Assembly: GCA_023230325.1 (NCBI GenBank)
Contig: JALNXN010000008.1
Location: 1 to 39,861, forward strand
DNA length: 39,861 bases
Direction: 5' to 3'
Origin: an archaeon
GTDB taxonomy: Archaea > Iainarchaeota > Iainarchaeia > Iainarchaeales > CSSED10-239
Shown: positions 22,161-32,417 of the stretch, piece after piece
Layout of the letters: each line of letters begins with the position of its first letter
Position numbering within the stretch: position 1 is the first letter of the stretch
Made by a program: the position numbers and the translations under genes
The notes under the pieces: generated by a model
What the model was told of the DNA's origin: nothing
The model's input: only the letters and a program-made list of their open reading frames with translations
The model's database searches: none

Positions 22161-24782
22161 ATGAACATGCTAACTAAAATTACAAAAATTACAAAAATAA
22201 AAAAAAGAAGCTTAGAAATAGTTGACTTTGATAAACAAAAAATAAAATTTGCAATAATAAAAGCAATGAAGTCAGTAGATAAGTATGATGAAAATTTAGC
22301 AGAAAATCTAGTAGATAAAGTAATCCTAGTTTTAGAATCTAAATTTATAAACAAAATTCCTTCTGTTGAAGATGCATCTGATACAATTGAGTATGTTTTA
22401 ATTGCTTCTGAACTTGCAGATATAGCTAAATCTTTTATATTATATAGAGAAGAAAGAAGAAAAATAAGAGATAGTCAAGAAAAAACAAAAGATTGTAAAG
22501 AAGTTATTGATCTTAAAGAGAAAGGTATTTCATTAAGTAAACAAGCAATCAATGTTCTAAATAATTCTCAACAATTTAAAGACTTAGGTTTAATTATTTT
22601 TTTAGATAGATATTCTGTAAAAACAAAAAAAGAAGATATTACTTCTGGAGACTTAGTTGTAACAATCTCTAAAGAAGATAAAAAATATCCAAAAAAAGAT
22701 CTAGGTGTAGTTAAATCAATTGATAATCAAGATAATTGTATATTGTATATGTTAACAGGAATCTATGCAGATAAAACAAATAACTTTGAATTTAAGCAAG
22801 AAAGAAGTAAATGTGAAAAACCAAAAGAATCAGTAAATGATACTTACAAAAGAATTTCAAAAGCAGTAGCAAGTGTAGAAAAAGATGACATTAACAAAAC
22901 AAAATGGTTTGATGAATTTTTGTATATGTTAAAAAACAATCACATCTCTCCAGGTGGAAGAATTTTAACCGGTGCAAATATTGATGAACTTGGCTACACT
23001 TCAAATCTAACATTATACAATTGTTATGTTATTCCTTCTCCTGAAGATTCTAGAAAATCAATTATAAAAGATACCTTATACTCAATGGTTGAGATCTTTT
23101 CAAGAGGAGGTGGTGTAGGAACTTCTCTTTCGACTTTAAGACCAGCCTATGCATATGTTAAAGGTGTACATGGTAGATCATCAGGTTCAGTTTCTTGGGG
23201 TGGTCTTTATTCATTTATAACTGCTTTAATTGAACAAGGGGGATCAAGAAGAGGAGCGTTGATGTTAATGCTTGATGATTGGCATCCAGACATTTTTGAA
23301 TTTATTGATTCAAAAACAAAAACAGGAATTTTAGAACATGCAAACATTTCTGTAAAAATTTCAGACTCTTTGATGGATGCTATTAAAAATGATGATTATT
23401 GGAAACTAGAGTTTCCTGATTATGAAAATCCAACCTATTCAGAAATATATGATAGAGAGTGGGACGGAGATTTAAGGTCTTGGAAAGAAAAAGGTTATCC
23501 AACTAAAGTTTATAAAACAGTTAAAGCAAAAGAAATTTGGACAAAAATAATTGAATCATCCTGGAAATCTGCAGAGCCTGGGGTTGTCTTTATGGAGCGG
23601 TACAATAAATTAAGTAATAGCTATTATTATAATAAAATAATTTCAACAAACCCATGTGGAGAACAAGGACTGCCAGCTTGGGGTGTATGTAATCTTGGAC
23701 ACCTATATTTAGCTTCTTTTGCTGAGAAGATTGGTACTGATGAAGTTGGTCCAATCTATGAACTTAATTGGGAAAAATTAAAGAAAGCTGCAAGAGTTTT
23801 AACAAGATTTTTAGATAATGTAATTGACTTGACACCTTACTTTTTTGAAGAAAATGAAAAGATTCAAAAATCAGAAAGAAGGATTGGTGGTGGAACATTA
23901 GGTCTTGCAGAACTATTAATTAAATTAAGGATAAGGTATGGTTCTTTAGAATCAATAAATTTTATTGACAAAATTTACAAAACAATTACAAGTGAAATGT
24001 ATATTGCCTCTACACAACTTGCAGAAGAAAAAGGTTTCTTTTCAAAGTTTGATAAAGAAAAATATCTAAATAGCAGATTTGTAAGAGAGTTGCCTTTAGA
24101 AGTTATTGAGAAAATTAAAGAAAAAGGAATTAGAAATGTAACTTTAACAACCCAAGCACCAACAGGTTCTACAGGAACAATGCTTGGAACCTCAACAGGC
24201 ATCGAACCATATTTTGCTTTTAAGTTTTACAGACAATCAAGATTAGGTTTCCATGAGGTAAACATACCTTTAGCAGAAGAATATTATAAAGATGGAAAAT
24301 TACCTGATTTTTTTGTTTCTGCGATGCAATTAACACCTCTAGAACATATTAAAGTTCAAGCAACAATTCAAAAATGGACAGATTCATCAATAAGTAAAAC
24401 CGCAAATGTTCCTTCTAATTTTACAATTAAACAAACAGAAGAACTTTATGAAACAGCTTATGAACTTGGATGTAAAGGTGTGACCATTTATAGAGATTCT
24501 TCAAGAGATGAACAAATACTTTCCACAAACAAAGATCAAGAAACAAAAAACCAAAATGCAATTTCTAGACAAACTGCAGAAAAAACAAAAATAAGAAATA
24601 ATTCAAATAATAAGAACACAGGATTTGTTGGACACCCAAAATCAGAACTAACTCCAAAAGATACTGGTGATCAAGCTGGACAAGTTTGCCCAAATTGTGG
24701 AAAAGGTGAGATGATCAAGTTAGGTGGGTGTACAGAATGTTCTGCAGGTTGTGGATTTAAGGGTAGTTGTGATTTAAAGTAA
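22161..24782 (+). CDS. nrdJ: Adenosylcobalamin-dependent (class II) ribonucleotide reductase
   Basis: 873-aa class II RNR that makes deoxyribonucleotides with a cobalamin radical. An N-terminal ATP-cone (about residues 14-110; IVDFDKQKIKFAIIKAM) gives allosteric control. Active-site motifs are NPCGEQ with C499 (thiyl radical) and E501, and redox cysteines in LYNCYV and WGVCNL. LTTQAPTGSTG and GIEPYFAF are phosphate-binding and barrel signatures. The C-terminus carries a Cys-rich tail (CPNCGKGEMIKLGGCTECSAGCGFKGSC) for thiol delivery or zinc binding. There is no intein. GGGG about 10 bases upstream supports ATG 22161. The first codons are a small AAAATTAC-type nucleotide repeat encoding TKITKITKI. 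It follows cobO and precedes dut. Confidence 0.97.
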   Translation: MNMLTKITKITKIKKRSLEIVDFDKQKIKFAIIKAMKSVDKYDENLAENLVDKVILVLESKFINKIPSVEDASDTIEYVLIASELADIAKSFILYREERRKIRDSQEKTKDCKEVIDLKEKGISLSKQAINVLNNSQQFKDLGLIIFLDRYSVKTKKEDITSGDLVVTISKEDKKYPKKDLGVVKSIDNQDNCILYMLTGIYADKTNNFEFKQERSKCEKPKESVNDTYKRISKAVASVEKDDINKTKWFDEFLYMLKNNHISPGGRILTGANIDELGYTSNLTLYNCYVIPSPEDSRKSIIKDTLYSMVEIFSRGGGVGTSLSTLRPAYAYVKGVHGRSSGSVSWGGLYSFITALIEQGGSRRGALMLMLDDWHPDIFEFIDSKTKTGILEHANISVKISDSLMDAIKNDDYWKLEFPDYENPTYSEIYDREWDGDLRSWKEKGYPTKVYKTVKAKEIWTKIIESSWKSAEPGVVFMERYNKLSNSYYYNKIISTNPCGEQGLPAWGVCNLGHLYLASFAEKIGTDEVGPIYELNWEKLKKAARVLTRFLDNVIDLTPYFFEENEKIQKSERRIGGGTLGLAELLIKLRIRYGSLESINFIDKIYKTITSEMYIASTQLAEEKGFFSKFDKEKYLNSRFVRELPLEVIEKIKEKGIRNVTLTTQAPTGSTGTMLGTSTGIEPYFAFKFYRQSRLGFHEVNIPLAEEYYKDGKLPDFFVSAMQLTPLEHIKVQATIQKWTDSSISKTANVPSNFTIKQTEELYETAYELGCKGVTIYRDSSRDEQILSTNKDQETKNQNAISRQTAEKTKIRNNSNNKNTGFVGHPKSELTPKDTGDQAGQVCPNCGKGEMIKLGGCTECSAGCGFKGSCDLK

Positions 24783-24898
24783 TTTAAAAATAAAAAATTT
24801 AAGCTCTTTAAATAAAAGATAAAATATAAAAATATAATCAACCAATTAAAATTCTAAATGAAAAATATAATCTAAAATAAAGAAGAGGTTTTTAAAAA

Positions 24899-25336
24899 AT
24901 GATAAAAGTAAAAAGATTAACAGACACTGCAATTTTGCCAAAAAAAGCACATGAAGGTGATGCTGGTTTTGATCTATTTTCAGATGAAGAAATAACAATA
25001 GCACCTTTTGAAAGAAATTTAGTTTCTACAGGTGTAAGTTTTTCTCTACCTTTTTTAAATTTAAAAAATCAATCTCTATACTTAAGGATTGCTCCAAGAA
25101 GTGGTTTAGCTGTAAAAGCAGGAATCAATGTCTTTGCAGGGGTTGTTGATTTTAATTACAGAGGAGAAATAAAAGTGTGCTTATTTAATTCTTCTAAAGT
25201 TTCTTTTGAGATCAAGAAAGGCGACAGAATTGCACAAATTATTCCAACTCTAATTTATGTTGATGATATTTTAGAAGTAGAAGATTTAGATGAAACAGAA
25301 AGAGGAGAAAAGGGTTTTGGGTCTTCTGGTCTTTAA
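24899..25336 (+). CDS. dut: dUTP diphosphatase (trimeric dUTPase)
   Basis: 145 aa with the five conserved dUTPase motifs in order: AGFDLFS (motif I, about 22-28), RIAPRSGLAVK (II, about 63-73), AGVVDFNYRGEIKV (III, about 80-93, uracil pocket and catalytic Asp), GDRIAQII (IV, about 107-114) and RGEKGFGSSG (V, C-terminal flap). It hydrolyses dUTP to dUMP, keeping uracil out of DNA and feeding dTMP synthesis. AAGAGG sits about ten bases ahead of the ATG. It completes the cobO-nrdJ-dut nucleotide cluster, and its 116-bp gap from nrdJ could hold its own promoter. Confidence 0.97.
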   Translation: MIKVKRLTDTAILPKKAHEGDAGFDLFSDEEITIAPFERNLVSTGVSFSLPFLNLKNQSLYLRIAPRSGLAVKAGINVFAGVVDFNYRGEIKVCLFNSSKVSFEIKKGDRIAQIIPTLIYVDDILEVEDLDETERGEKGFGSSGL

Positions 25337-25376
25337 CTTTTTTCAGATTCACTTTTTTTATTTTATATTTTTTTAA
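25337..25376 (+). terminator. T-rich terminator region after dut
   Basis: Directly behind the dut stop are three T tracts (about 25338-25344, 25352-25359 and 25367-25374) on the plus strand. Archaeal termination relies on such U-rich tracts. It also separates dut from the convergent cdc48 gene. Confidence 0.5.
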
Positions 25377-25430
25377 AATGTTTCTAAACTATCTCTAACA
25401 AAAATTTCAATTTATAATTTTAAATAAATT

Positions 25431-27596
25431 TCATCTAGCAAGGCTATCTTCTTTTCTTTTACTTTCCGAAATTCTCATAATTCTTTCAATTGCCTTTTCA
25501 AAATGTTTACTAGTAATTATTAATTTTTCTTTAGAAACAATATTTTCTCTAATTGCAAACATCCCAGCTTCTCTACAAATAGCCTCAATATCAGCACCTG
25601 AAGCTCCATCTGTTTTTTTTGCAAGTTCTTTTATTTTAATTTTCTTGTCAACATTCATTTTTTTAATATACACTTCAAATATTTTTTCACGTGTTTCTAA
25701 TTTTGGTAAAGGTATTTCTAACTTAACATCAAATCTTCCTGGTCTTAAAAATGCAGGATCAATCATATCAATTCTGTTTGTTGCTCCAATAACGATTATA
25801 TCCTTAAGTTGTGAAATTCCATCCATCTCTGTCAATATCTGAGCAACAACTTTATTTGAAACATCATTAGTGTCATTTGCAGTTCTTGATCTTGTTATAG
25901 AATCAATCTCATCAAAAAAAATTATTGAGGGTGCAACTTGTCTTGCTTTTTTAAACAAATCCCTAATCTTTTTTTCAGATTCTCCAACCCATTTATTAAA
26001 GATCTCAGGACCTTTTACAGATATAAAGTTTGCATTTGATTCTGTAGCAATGGCTTTAGCAATTAATGTCTTTCCTGTTCCTGGAGGTCCATAAAGTAAA
26101 ACTCCAGAAGGAGTATCAATTCCAATTTCTTCAAATTTCGTTTTATATTTTATAGGCCATTCAATTAATTCTTTTAAGGTTTGTTTTTGTTCATCTAAGC
26201 CACCAATGTCTTCCCACTTAACGTTAGGCACTTGTATTTGTACTTCTCTAAGTGCTGATGGTTCTACAACATTTAGTGCGTCCAACAAATCCTGTTTTTT
26301 AATAATCAATTGATCTAAAATTTCTTTAGACAAATATTTATTAGTTTCTTTATTTATTTTTGGCATAAGCCTTTTAATTGCTTTAAGTGCAGCTTCTTTA
26401 ACAAGTGCATTAATGTCTGCTCCTGAGAAACCATTTATAAGTTCAACAATATTATCTACATTTATATCTTTTTCTAAAGGCATACCTCTAAGATGAACTT
26501 GCAATATTTCTTTTCTTGAAACTTTATCAGGCACACTAATCTCTAGTTCTCTATCAAATCTTCCTGGTCTTCTAAGAGCAGGATCAATAACATCAGGGAT
26601 GTTTGTTGCAGCAATAACAACAACTTGTCCTCTAGCAGTCAGTCCATCCATAAGTGTTAATAGTTGTGCAACAATTCTTTTTTCTGTTTCTCCATGTATA
26701 TTTTCTCTTTTTGGAGCAATAGCATCAATCTCATCAATAAAGATTATTGAGGGTGCTGATTTTTCTGCATCTTCAAATATTTTTCTCAAATTTGCTTCTG
26801 ATTGACCATAAGCACTCCCAATTATTTCAGGACCATTAATGATTGTAAAGTTAGCATCTGTCTCTGATGCTACTGCTTTTGCAAGTAGAGTCTTTCCAGT
26901 TCCAGGTGGTCCATAAAGTAAAACACCTTTAGGTGGAGAGATTCCTAACTTTTTAAAAATCTCAGGTCTTCTAATAGGTAACTCTACCATTTCTCTGATT
27001 GCTTCAATTTCTTTTTTAAGGCCACCAATATCATCATAAGTGATGTTTGGGGTTTTTGTTGTTTCTGATTTTTCAGAAATATTAAATTTTGTGTTTTCTG
27101 AAATTCTTACAGCTCCTTTCGGAATTGTTTTTGTAATTATCAATTGCAGGTCTCTATACCCATCCACAGTAAGTATAGGAAGTCCAGGGATTTTTACAAT
27201 ATTTTTTTCAATAACATTTAAATTTAATAGTTTGTCTTTAATCATACTTTCAATATCATTTGTAAGATTAATTTTTTTATCTTTATCAATGATTGGAGAA
27301 AGGTTAATTGTTTGTGCATTTTGAATATTTGTTTTTTCAACAAAAACATCTTCATCAATTGTTGCTCCAGCATTATATCTAATAACACCATCAATTTTAA
27401 TAATATTTAATCCAGCTTCCTTCTCACTCCCTCTAGTTGCGTAAGCTAAGGCTTTTTTATTATTCCCCTCAATTAAAATAACATCTCCAATAGATAGTTT
27501 CATTTTATCAAAAACAAGAGGATCAATTTTTGCCTTACCTTTCCCAACCTCTGAAAAGTCTGTTTCTTTTACAGTTAAGATTATTTTTTCAATCAT
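25431..27596 (-). CDS. cdc48: AAA+ ATPase Cdc48/VAT (p97 family)
   Basis: About 721 aa from ATG 27596 (GTG 27605 would add three). Residues 5-180 are the double-psi barrel N domain that binds substrates. D1 has Walker A GPPGTGKT (232-239, numbered from the GTG), Walker [11 protein letters not shown] and the RRPGRFDRE arginine-finger region. D2 has Walker A at 506-513, [10 protein letters not shown] and LRPGRFDVK. This unfoldase feeds proteins to the archaeal proteasome. The tail is short ([11 protein letters not shown]) and lacks the eukaryotic HbYX-like end. A TATA box (minus strand TTTATATA, 27636-27643) would give a very short leader. topA lies upstream on the same strand with a 140-bp gap. 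Confidence 0.97.
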   Translation of the reverse strand: MIEKIILTVKETDFSEVGKGKAKIDPLVFDKMKLSIGDVILIEGNNKKALAYATRGSEKEAGLNIIKIDGVIRYNAGATIDEDVFVEKTNIQNAQTINLSPIIDKDKKINLTNDIESMIKDKLLNLNVIEKNIVKIPGLPILTVDGYRDLQLIITKTIPKGAVRISENTKFNISEKSETTKTPNITYDDIGGLKKEIEAIREMVELPIRRPEIFKKLGISPPKGVLLYGPPGTGKTLLAKAVASETDANFTIINGPEIIGSAYGQSEANLRKIFEDAEKSAPSIIFIDEIDAIAPKRENIHGETEKRIVAQLLTLMDGLTARGQVVVIAATNIPDVIDPALRRPGRFDRELEISVPDKVSRKEILQVHLRGMPLEKDINVDNIVELINGFSGADINALVKEAALKAIKRLMPKINKETNKYLSKEILDQLIIKKQDLLDALNVVEPSALREVQIQVPNVKWEDIGGLDEQKQTLKELIEWPIKYKTKFEEIGIDTPSGVLLYGPPGTGKTLIAKAIATESNANFISVKGPEIFNKWVGESEKKIRDLFKKARQVAPSIIFFDEIDSITRSRTANDTNDVSNKVVAQILTEMDGISQLKDIIVIGATNRIDMIDPAFLRPGRFDVKLEIPLPKLETREKIFEVYIKKMNVDKKIKIKELAKKTDGASGADIEAICREAGMFAIRENIVSKEKLIITSKHFEKAIERIMRISESKRKEDSLAR

Positions 27597-27635
27597 GCTT
27601 TTCACATCTTATGTTTCATAATCATAATATTTGTG

Positions 27636-27643
27636 TATATAAA
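27636..27643 (-). promoter_or_regulatory. Candidate TATA box for cdc48
   Basis: Minus-strand TTTATATA is centred about 35 bases upstream of GTG 27605 and 44 upstream of ATG 27596. At the usual archaeal spacing, transcription would begin 8-17 bases before the start codons, consistent with a near-leaderless mRNA and the absence of a clear ribosome site. Confidence 0.45.
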
Positions 27644-27745
27644 TTAGGTGTTAGAAAAATTTTAAAAGGCTTTTGTAAGAAGTTTTATATTTGTTTTTAT
27701 TTTTATATAATTAAATTATTTTTTCATAGATCTCACTGTGCTTTT

Positions 27746-29809
27746 TTAATTTTCCACAGATTCTTTTTCTTGTTTTTTTTCTTCAATTTTTTTCAAATAT
27801 TCTTCTTTAGTTTTACAATTAGGATTTAAACACATTTCAAAGTCAGCACTTCTTCCGCCAGACACATTTACAATTGGTTCTTTACATTCTTCACAAAACT
27901 TGTCTGTTGCACTAATATTTCTTCTTTGTGGTAAAGGATAAGTATTTCTACAAGAAGGAAAGCCTAAGCATCCAACAAATTGTTTTCCAGTTTTTCCATA
28001 CCTAATTATTAATTTTTTTCCACATTTTGGGCACACTGCAATATAATTAGATTCGATTATTCCACCTCTAAGTTCTTTTGCAATATCATCTTTTTCTTTA
28101 AGTAAAAGGTCAATAATTTCATGAAGTTTTTTTCTTGTGTTATTTACAACTTCGTCTTTTTCTTTTTTTCCAGTTGCAACAAGTTCCATTTCCTCTTCAG
28201 TGTCTGCTGTTAATTTAGGTTGGGTAATAATGTCTGCATTTTTATTTAAAACACTACAAACAGAGATTGCAATTTTTGTTGGCTCAACTGACTTTCCACC
28301 CTGAATATAATCTCTATTTCTTAATTTCTGGATAATTGCAGGTCTTGTAGATTTTGTACCAAGATTAAGGTCTTCCATCAACTTAATCAAAGCTCCTTCT
28401 GTAAACCTAGGAGGAGGCGTTGTTTCTTTCTTTTCTAGTTTCTTATCAACTATAGAAATTATTTCCTCTTTTTCCAAGTGAGGCAAAATAACTTCATTTA
28501 GTTTAGAATAATAGTATATTTTTTTCCAACCAGGTTCAATAATTATTTGTCCATTTACAATAAACGGTTCTTTTTTAACATCAATTAAAACACTTAGATT
28601 CTCAGTAACTGCATCAATTGATAATGTTGCCAAAAACCTTCTAACAATCAATTCATAAATTTTTTTATTATCCCCTTTCAATTGTTGTGTAAATTCAACA
28701 GGGTGTATTGGTGGATGATCAGTAGTTATTTTTTTACCTCTTGAAGGATTGATTGGTTTTTTTAATATTTGTAAAATATCTTTTTCAAGTTCTTTAAAAC
28801 CAAGCAATTTGTTTAAGATACCTTTAAAGTCTAAGCTTGGAGGATACCCAGTGTTGTCTGTTCTAGGGTAACTAATAAAACCTTGTTGATATAAATTTTC
28901 AGCAGTTGACATTGCCTTACTAGTTCCAAAGCCAATAGCACTTGCTGCTCTTAGAAAACTAGTGGTGTTAAAAGGATCAGGTCTTTTTAAGATCTTTTGA
29001 GTTTTTGTTATACTTTTTACAACACCTGTCTTTTCATCTTTTATTTTTTGGTAGATCAGATCAGCTTTATTAATATCAAACATCTTTCCAAGTTTGTGTG
29101 TTCCTTCAAATCTAATTTTAGTTTTTTTAAAAATAATATTAATAACTCTATACTTTTCAGGCACAAACTTATTTCGTTCCATTTCCCTTTCTACAATTTG
29201 ATTTAAAAGAGGGGTCTGCACTCTTCCAGCAGAAAGAAACATTTTACCTTTCCTATTTGCAATCACAGACAAATATCTAGTAAGTATTGCACCCCACAAA
29301 AGATCAATTTCTTGTCTTGTAAAAACCGAGTGAGCATAATTAAAATCCAAATTTCTAAGTTTAGAAAAAGCATCAGTAACTTCCTTTTCAGTCAATGCAC
29401 TAAAGTATGCTCTTTTAAGATCAGCTTTCTTATTTTTAAGTTGAACATAATTGTATGCCTCAAGCCCAATTGCTTCTCCCTCTCTATCAGCATCAGTTGC
29501 AATTATAATTTGTGTTAATTCTTTTCTTTCTTTTTTAAGTAAGGAGATTATCTTTTTTTCAACCTCTTTATAAACAAACTTTTTATCAGCCAAAGCCTTA
29601 AGTGTAAAGATACTCCAATAACTATCTTCTCCAACAAAGTCAACTGTGTTAATGTGTCCTCTCAAAGGTATTAACAAATATGTTTCATTATTTTTTTTAA
29701 ATTCAAAAACAGAAACTCCATTAACATTAGTTGTTGCAAAATCATTTTTAGAAAGAATTGTTGCAATCTTTTTTCCTGCTATTGCTTTTTCTGAAATTAT
29801 TAACTTCAT
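27746..29809 (-). CDS. topA: DNA topoisomerase I (type IA)
   Basis: 687-aa type IA topoisomerase that relaxes negative supercoils. The N-terminal Toprim domain has ISEK at the start and ATDADREGEAIG near residues 101-112 (metal-binding D-x-D-x-E). The catalytic tyrosine is Y314 in FISYPRTDNTGYP. LSAGRVQTPLL near 198-208 and FTEGALIKLMEDLNLGTKSTRPAII near 470-495 are core motifs. Two C-terminal zinc-binding modules follow: CPKCGKK ... CLGFPSC and CEECKEP ... CLNPNC. There is no helicase domain, so it is not reverse gyrase. The Lrp-type regulator lies 26 bp upstream on the same strand, suggesting co-transcription. Confidence 0.97.
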   Translation of the reverse strand: MKLIISEKAIAGKKIATILSKNDFATTNVNGVSVFEFKKNNETYLLIPLRGHINTVDFVGEDSYWSIFTLKALADKKFVYKEVEKKIISLLKKERKELTQIIIATDADREGEAIGLEAYNYVQLKNKKADLKRAYFSALTEKEVTDAFSKLRNLDFNYAHSVFTRQEIDLLWGAILTRYLSVIANRKGKMFLSAGRVQTPLLNQIVEREMERNKFVPEKYRVINIIFKKTKIRFEGTHKLGKMFDINKADLIYQKIKDEKTGVVKSITKTQKILKRPDPFNTTSFLRAASAIGFGTSKAMSTAENLYQQGFISYPRTDNTGYPPSLDFKGILNKLLGFKELEKDILQILKKPINPSRGKKITTDHPPIHPVEFTQQLKGDNKKIYELIVRRFLATLSIDAVTENLSVLIDVKKEPFIVNGQIIIEPGWKKIYYYSKLNEVILPHLEKEEIISIVDKKLEKKETTPPPRFTEGALIKLMEDLNLGTKSTRPAIIQKLRNRDYIQGGKSVEPTKIAISVCSVLNKNADIITQPKLTADTEEEMELVATGKKEKDEVVNNTRKKLHEIIDLLLKEKDDIAKELRGGIIESNYIAVCPKCGKKLIIRYGKTGKQFVGCLGFPSCRNTYPLPQRRNISATDKFCEECKEPIVNVSGGRSADFEMCLNPNCKTKEEYLKKIEEKKQEKESVEN

Positions 29810-29835
29810 TTATAAAATGTCCTATAATCTTAAAA

Positions 29836-30306
29836 TTAAAAAGTAGTTTGAATAATTTTACCTGGTAAATTTTTTGTATTTTTATGTTCTTTAATAGTCG
29901 TAAGTATGTTTACTTTAATAATCCCATCTACAGTATAAATATTATCTAAGACTTTTTTAAGATCTTCTTTATCTTCAGCAATTACTTTTGCTATAAAGTT
30001 ATATTCTCCTGTAACTTCTGTTAGCTTAATAACATCGTCATTCTCTTTTAATTTTCTAATTATTTCTTTTTGTTTAGAAGGATCAATACAGATTAAAATA
30101 TCAATCATCTCAATAAATCCAATAACACTATAATCTATTTCTGCAAAAATAGCTTTAACAATTCCTTTCTGTTTAAGTCTATCTAATCTTTTCTTAATTG
30201 CAACATCTGTTAAGTTAATGTCTTTAGCAATATTTGCAAAAGAAATTCTTCCATCTACAATTAATTTTTCAATTATATGTTTATCAATTTTATCTATTAC
30301 TTGCAT
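29836..30306 (-). CDS. Lrp/AsnC family transcriptional regulator
   Basis: 156 aa. An N-terminal HTH (IDKHIIEKLIVDGRISFANIAKDINLTDVAIKKRLDRLKQKGIV, about residues 6-50) precedes a C-terminal RAM/ligand-binding domain (about 70-145; VIKLTEVTGEYNFIAKVIAED, DGIIKVNILTTI). Proteins of this family sense amino acids or form octamers that wrap DNA. It is the first gene ahead of topA, so control of topoisomerase expression or simple co-transcription are both possible. Twelve bases separate it from the membrane-protein gene upstream on the same strand. Confidence 0.93.
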   Translation of the reverse strand: MQVIDKIDKHIIEKLIVDGRISFANIAKDINLTDVAIKKRLDRLKQKGIVKAIFAEIDYSVIGFIEMIDILICIDPSKQKEIIRKLKENDDVIKLTEVTGEYNFIAKVIAEDKEDLKKVLDNIYTVDGIIKVNILTTIKEHKNTKNLPGKIIQTTF

Positions 30307-30317
30307 ATTTTCTCAAT

Positions 30318-31046
30318 CTACCTTTTTAATTTAAATTGGTGTTTTGGCTTTAATAGTTTATATTTATTTAAATAAATTTCAGTTTTTAGAATCTCTGTAA
30401 AAGGTATTACAAATAAAACTAAAAATAACACAGAAATCATAATTCCAATTATCCCAGCTATTAAGACCTCTATCAAACTAGTTAATAATATTAAAATAAA
30501 ACCACATAAAAATAATGTTAACAAATGCCCAAAATTGTTTTTCCAAAATCTTGCACTATACCACATTGCCAAAGGTATTTCTCTATTTTCTAAAACAATA
30601 ATTTGTGGAACAAACCAAAGAGAAATTGTTATTATAAAAAATATAATTTGTGTAATAATATTATTTAAAAGATTAAGATCATATAAAAAAACAGAAACCC
30701 CAAAGATTACTAAAAAGAAAATCCAATTAAATTTTAATAACTTATAGAACATTTTTTTAATTTCTTTAAAATAAACTGTTTCATTAACACTATAGTCTTT
30801 ACTTATTTTATAGATTATAATTGTTTGTACTAAACTAAATATAAATAACAATATAAGTGAAGCAAGTAAACTTATCACAACATTTCCTAATTCAAAATTT
30901 AAGATATTATATGTTATATTTAAGGTTCCTCCAAAAAGACTAAAGACAGGGTTTATTAAAAATAATAAAAATATAAATAATGCACTAAGAGATAGAATAA
31001 TCTTGTAATTTTCTATATATTTTTTAAAAGTAAGAAACAAATCCAT
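30318..31046 (-). CDS. Polytopic membrane protein, unknown function
   Basis: 242 aa with about six transmembrane helices: near residues 17-38, 55-80, 108-125, 130-150, 172-192 and 195-220. A conserved-looking stretch between helices 4 and 5 (PQIIVLENREIPLAMWYSARFWKNNFGHLL) resembles membrane proteins in which an amphipathic segment follows a Pro-rich turn, but I cannot name a family. No catalytic or transporter motif is seen. The basic C-terminus (KLLKPKHQFKLKR) should be cytoplasmic. It is close to the Lrp gene and may share its transcript. Confidence 0.7.
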   Translation of the reverse strand: MDLFLTFKKYIENYKIILSLSALFIFLLFLINPVFSLFGGTLNITYNILNFELGNVVISLLASLILLFIFSLVQTIIIYKISKDYSVNETVYFKEIKKMFYKLLKFNWIFFLVIFGVSVFLYDLNLLNNIITQIIFFIITISLWFVPQIIVLENREIPLAMWYSARFWKNNFGHLLTLFLCGFILILLTSLIEVLIAGIIGIMISVLFLVLFVIPFTEILKTEIYLNKYKLLKPKHQFKLKR

Positions 31047-31145
31047 ATTTTTTCAAATTCAATTTAATATATATAAATAAATAGCAAATAGTTTATATAC
31101 TTAACTTAAATGACCATTTATTTAGAAATACAAACTATGTTTTTT

Positions 31146-32375
31146 CTACATTTTTTTAGCTATTAAAAAATTAGCTTTACAATCTATAATCTTTATTTTA
31201 ATTTTGGTTCCAAGAGAATAATTCCCTCTAATTCCAACAGGTTTATATTCAATGGTTCTTCCCATAACTGTGTTATTCTTTCCAACTTCAGTAATCAATA
31301 TTTCTTTTTCTTTATCTAAATATTTTTTATTTTTTTCTAAAAACAATTTCCTACAAAGAACAGTAAGTTCTCTAGATCTTTTCTTTTTAATTGCACCTAA
31401 GAGATCTTCATGTTTGTTTGCCTCAATCCCTTTTCTTTGCCCAAATCTAGAGATGTTAACAACATCAGGTTTTATTTTCTTAATAACTTTGATTGTGTTT
31501 TGGAATTGTTTTTCAGTTTCAGTAGGGTATCCAACAATGATGTCTGTTGCAATTGTAATTTCTGGAATTTCTTTTCTAAAGTCTTTAATAATATCAAACA
31601 CTTCTTCAATTTTATAATATCTATTCATATCTTTTAAAACATCATTATCCCCACTCTGGATTGGGACATGTAAAAATTTATATATTTTTTTGTGTTTGTA
31701 AATTTCAATTAATTCTTTTTTAAAGGTTTTTAGGTGTTGTGGGTTTGCCATCCCCAACCTTACTAAGAAATCTCCTTTTATTTTTATAACTTCTAACAAC
31801 AACTTTATTATGTTAGTATTAATATCAAAGCCATAACAACCATTATCTTGAGAAGTCAATAATATTTCTCTACTTCCATTTCCAATTGCGTTTTTAATTT
31901 CTAAAACAATTTCATTTACACTTTTACTTTTAAGTCTACCTCTTGCAAACTTTACTGCACAATAATTACAATTCCCAAGGCACCCATTTGAAAGTATTAT
32001 TGGTTCTGAGAGATTTATCTTTCTATCTTTAGTTTTCAATTTTAAATCTTCTAATAATTTTTGTAATTCTTTAGTTTCTTCAATTCTAAAATACTTTGCA
32101 TTTGGAAAAACATCTGTTAGTAGTTCTTTGTTAATGGTTACTAAACAACCACAGATTATTATTTTCTTTTCAGAAATATTTTGTGTTTTTAATTTTTTTA
32201 AATAGTTTATAATTTTTGTGTCTGTTTGTTCTTTTACTCCACAAGTATTAATTATAATATGATTTGCAGAGAGCAGATCTTTTTCATCTTCACTATAATC
32301 ATAATTAGAAACAAGGTTTAGACTATCTTTCTTGTTTAAGGTGCAACCAAAAGTTTTTATAAATATTTTTGACAT
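31146..32375 (-). CDS. tRNA t6A37 methylthiotransferase, MtaB/CDKAL1 type
   Basis: About 409 aa from ATG 32375, which AAAAGG precedes at good spacing (GTG 32381 adds two). The N-terminal UPF0004 domain carries the auxiliary cluster cysteines in TFGCTLNKKDS, INTCGVK and ICGCL. The radical SAM cluster motif is C-x3-C-x2-C in GCLGNCNYCAVKFARGR. The HVPIQSGDNDVLKDMNR and DIIVGYPTETE stretches are typical of the MiaB superfamily. A C-terminal TRAM domain (about 345-408) binds tRNA. Archaeal members convert t6A37 to ms2t6A37 in tRNAs such as Lys(UUU); that tRNA, with A37, is encoded at 15968-16041. Confidence 0.92.
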   Translation of the reverse strand: MSKIFIKTFGCTLNKKDSLNLVSNYDYSEDEKDLLSANHIIINTCGVKEQTDTKIINYLKKLKTQNISEKKIIICGCLVTINKELLTDVFPNAKYFRIEETKELQKLLEDLKLKTKDRKINLSEPIILSNGCLGNCNYCAVKFARGRLKSKSVNEIVLEIKNAIGNGSREILLTSQDNGCYGFDINTNIIKLLLEVIKIKGDFLVRLGMANPQHLKTFKKELIEIYKHKKIYKFLHVPIQSGDNDVLKDMNRYYKIEEVFDIIKDFRKEIPEITIATDIIVGYPTETEKQFQNTIKVIKKIKPDVVNISRFGQRKGIEANKHEDLLGAIKKKRSRELTVLCRKLFLEKNKKYLDKEKEILITEVGKNNTVMGRTIEYKPVGIRGNYSLGTKIKIKIIDCKANFLIAKKM

Positions 32376-32417
32376 AACCACTTACCTTTTTAAAAATAAA
32401 CAAAAGTAAATAATTTT

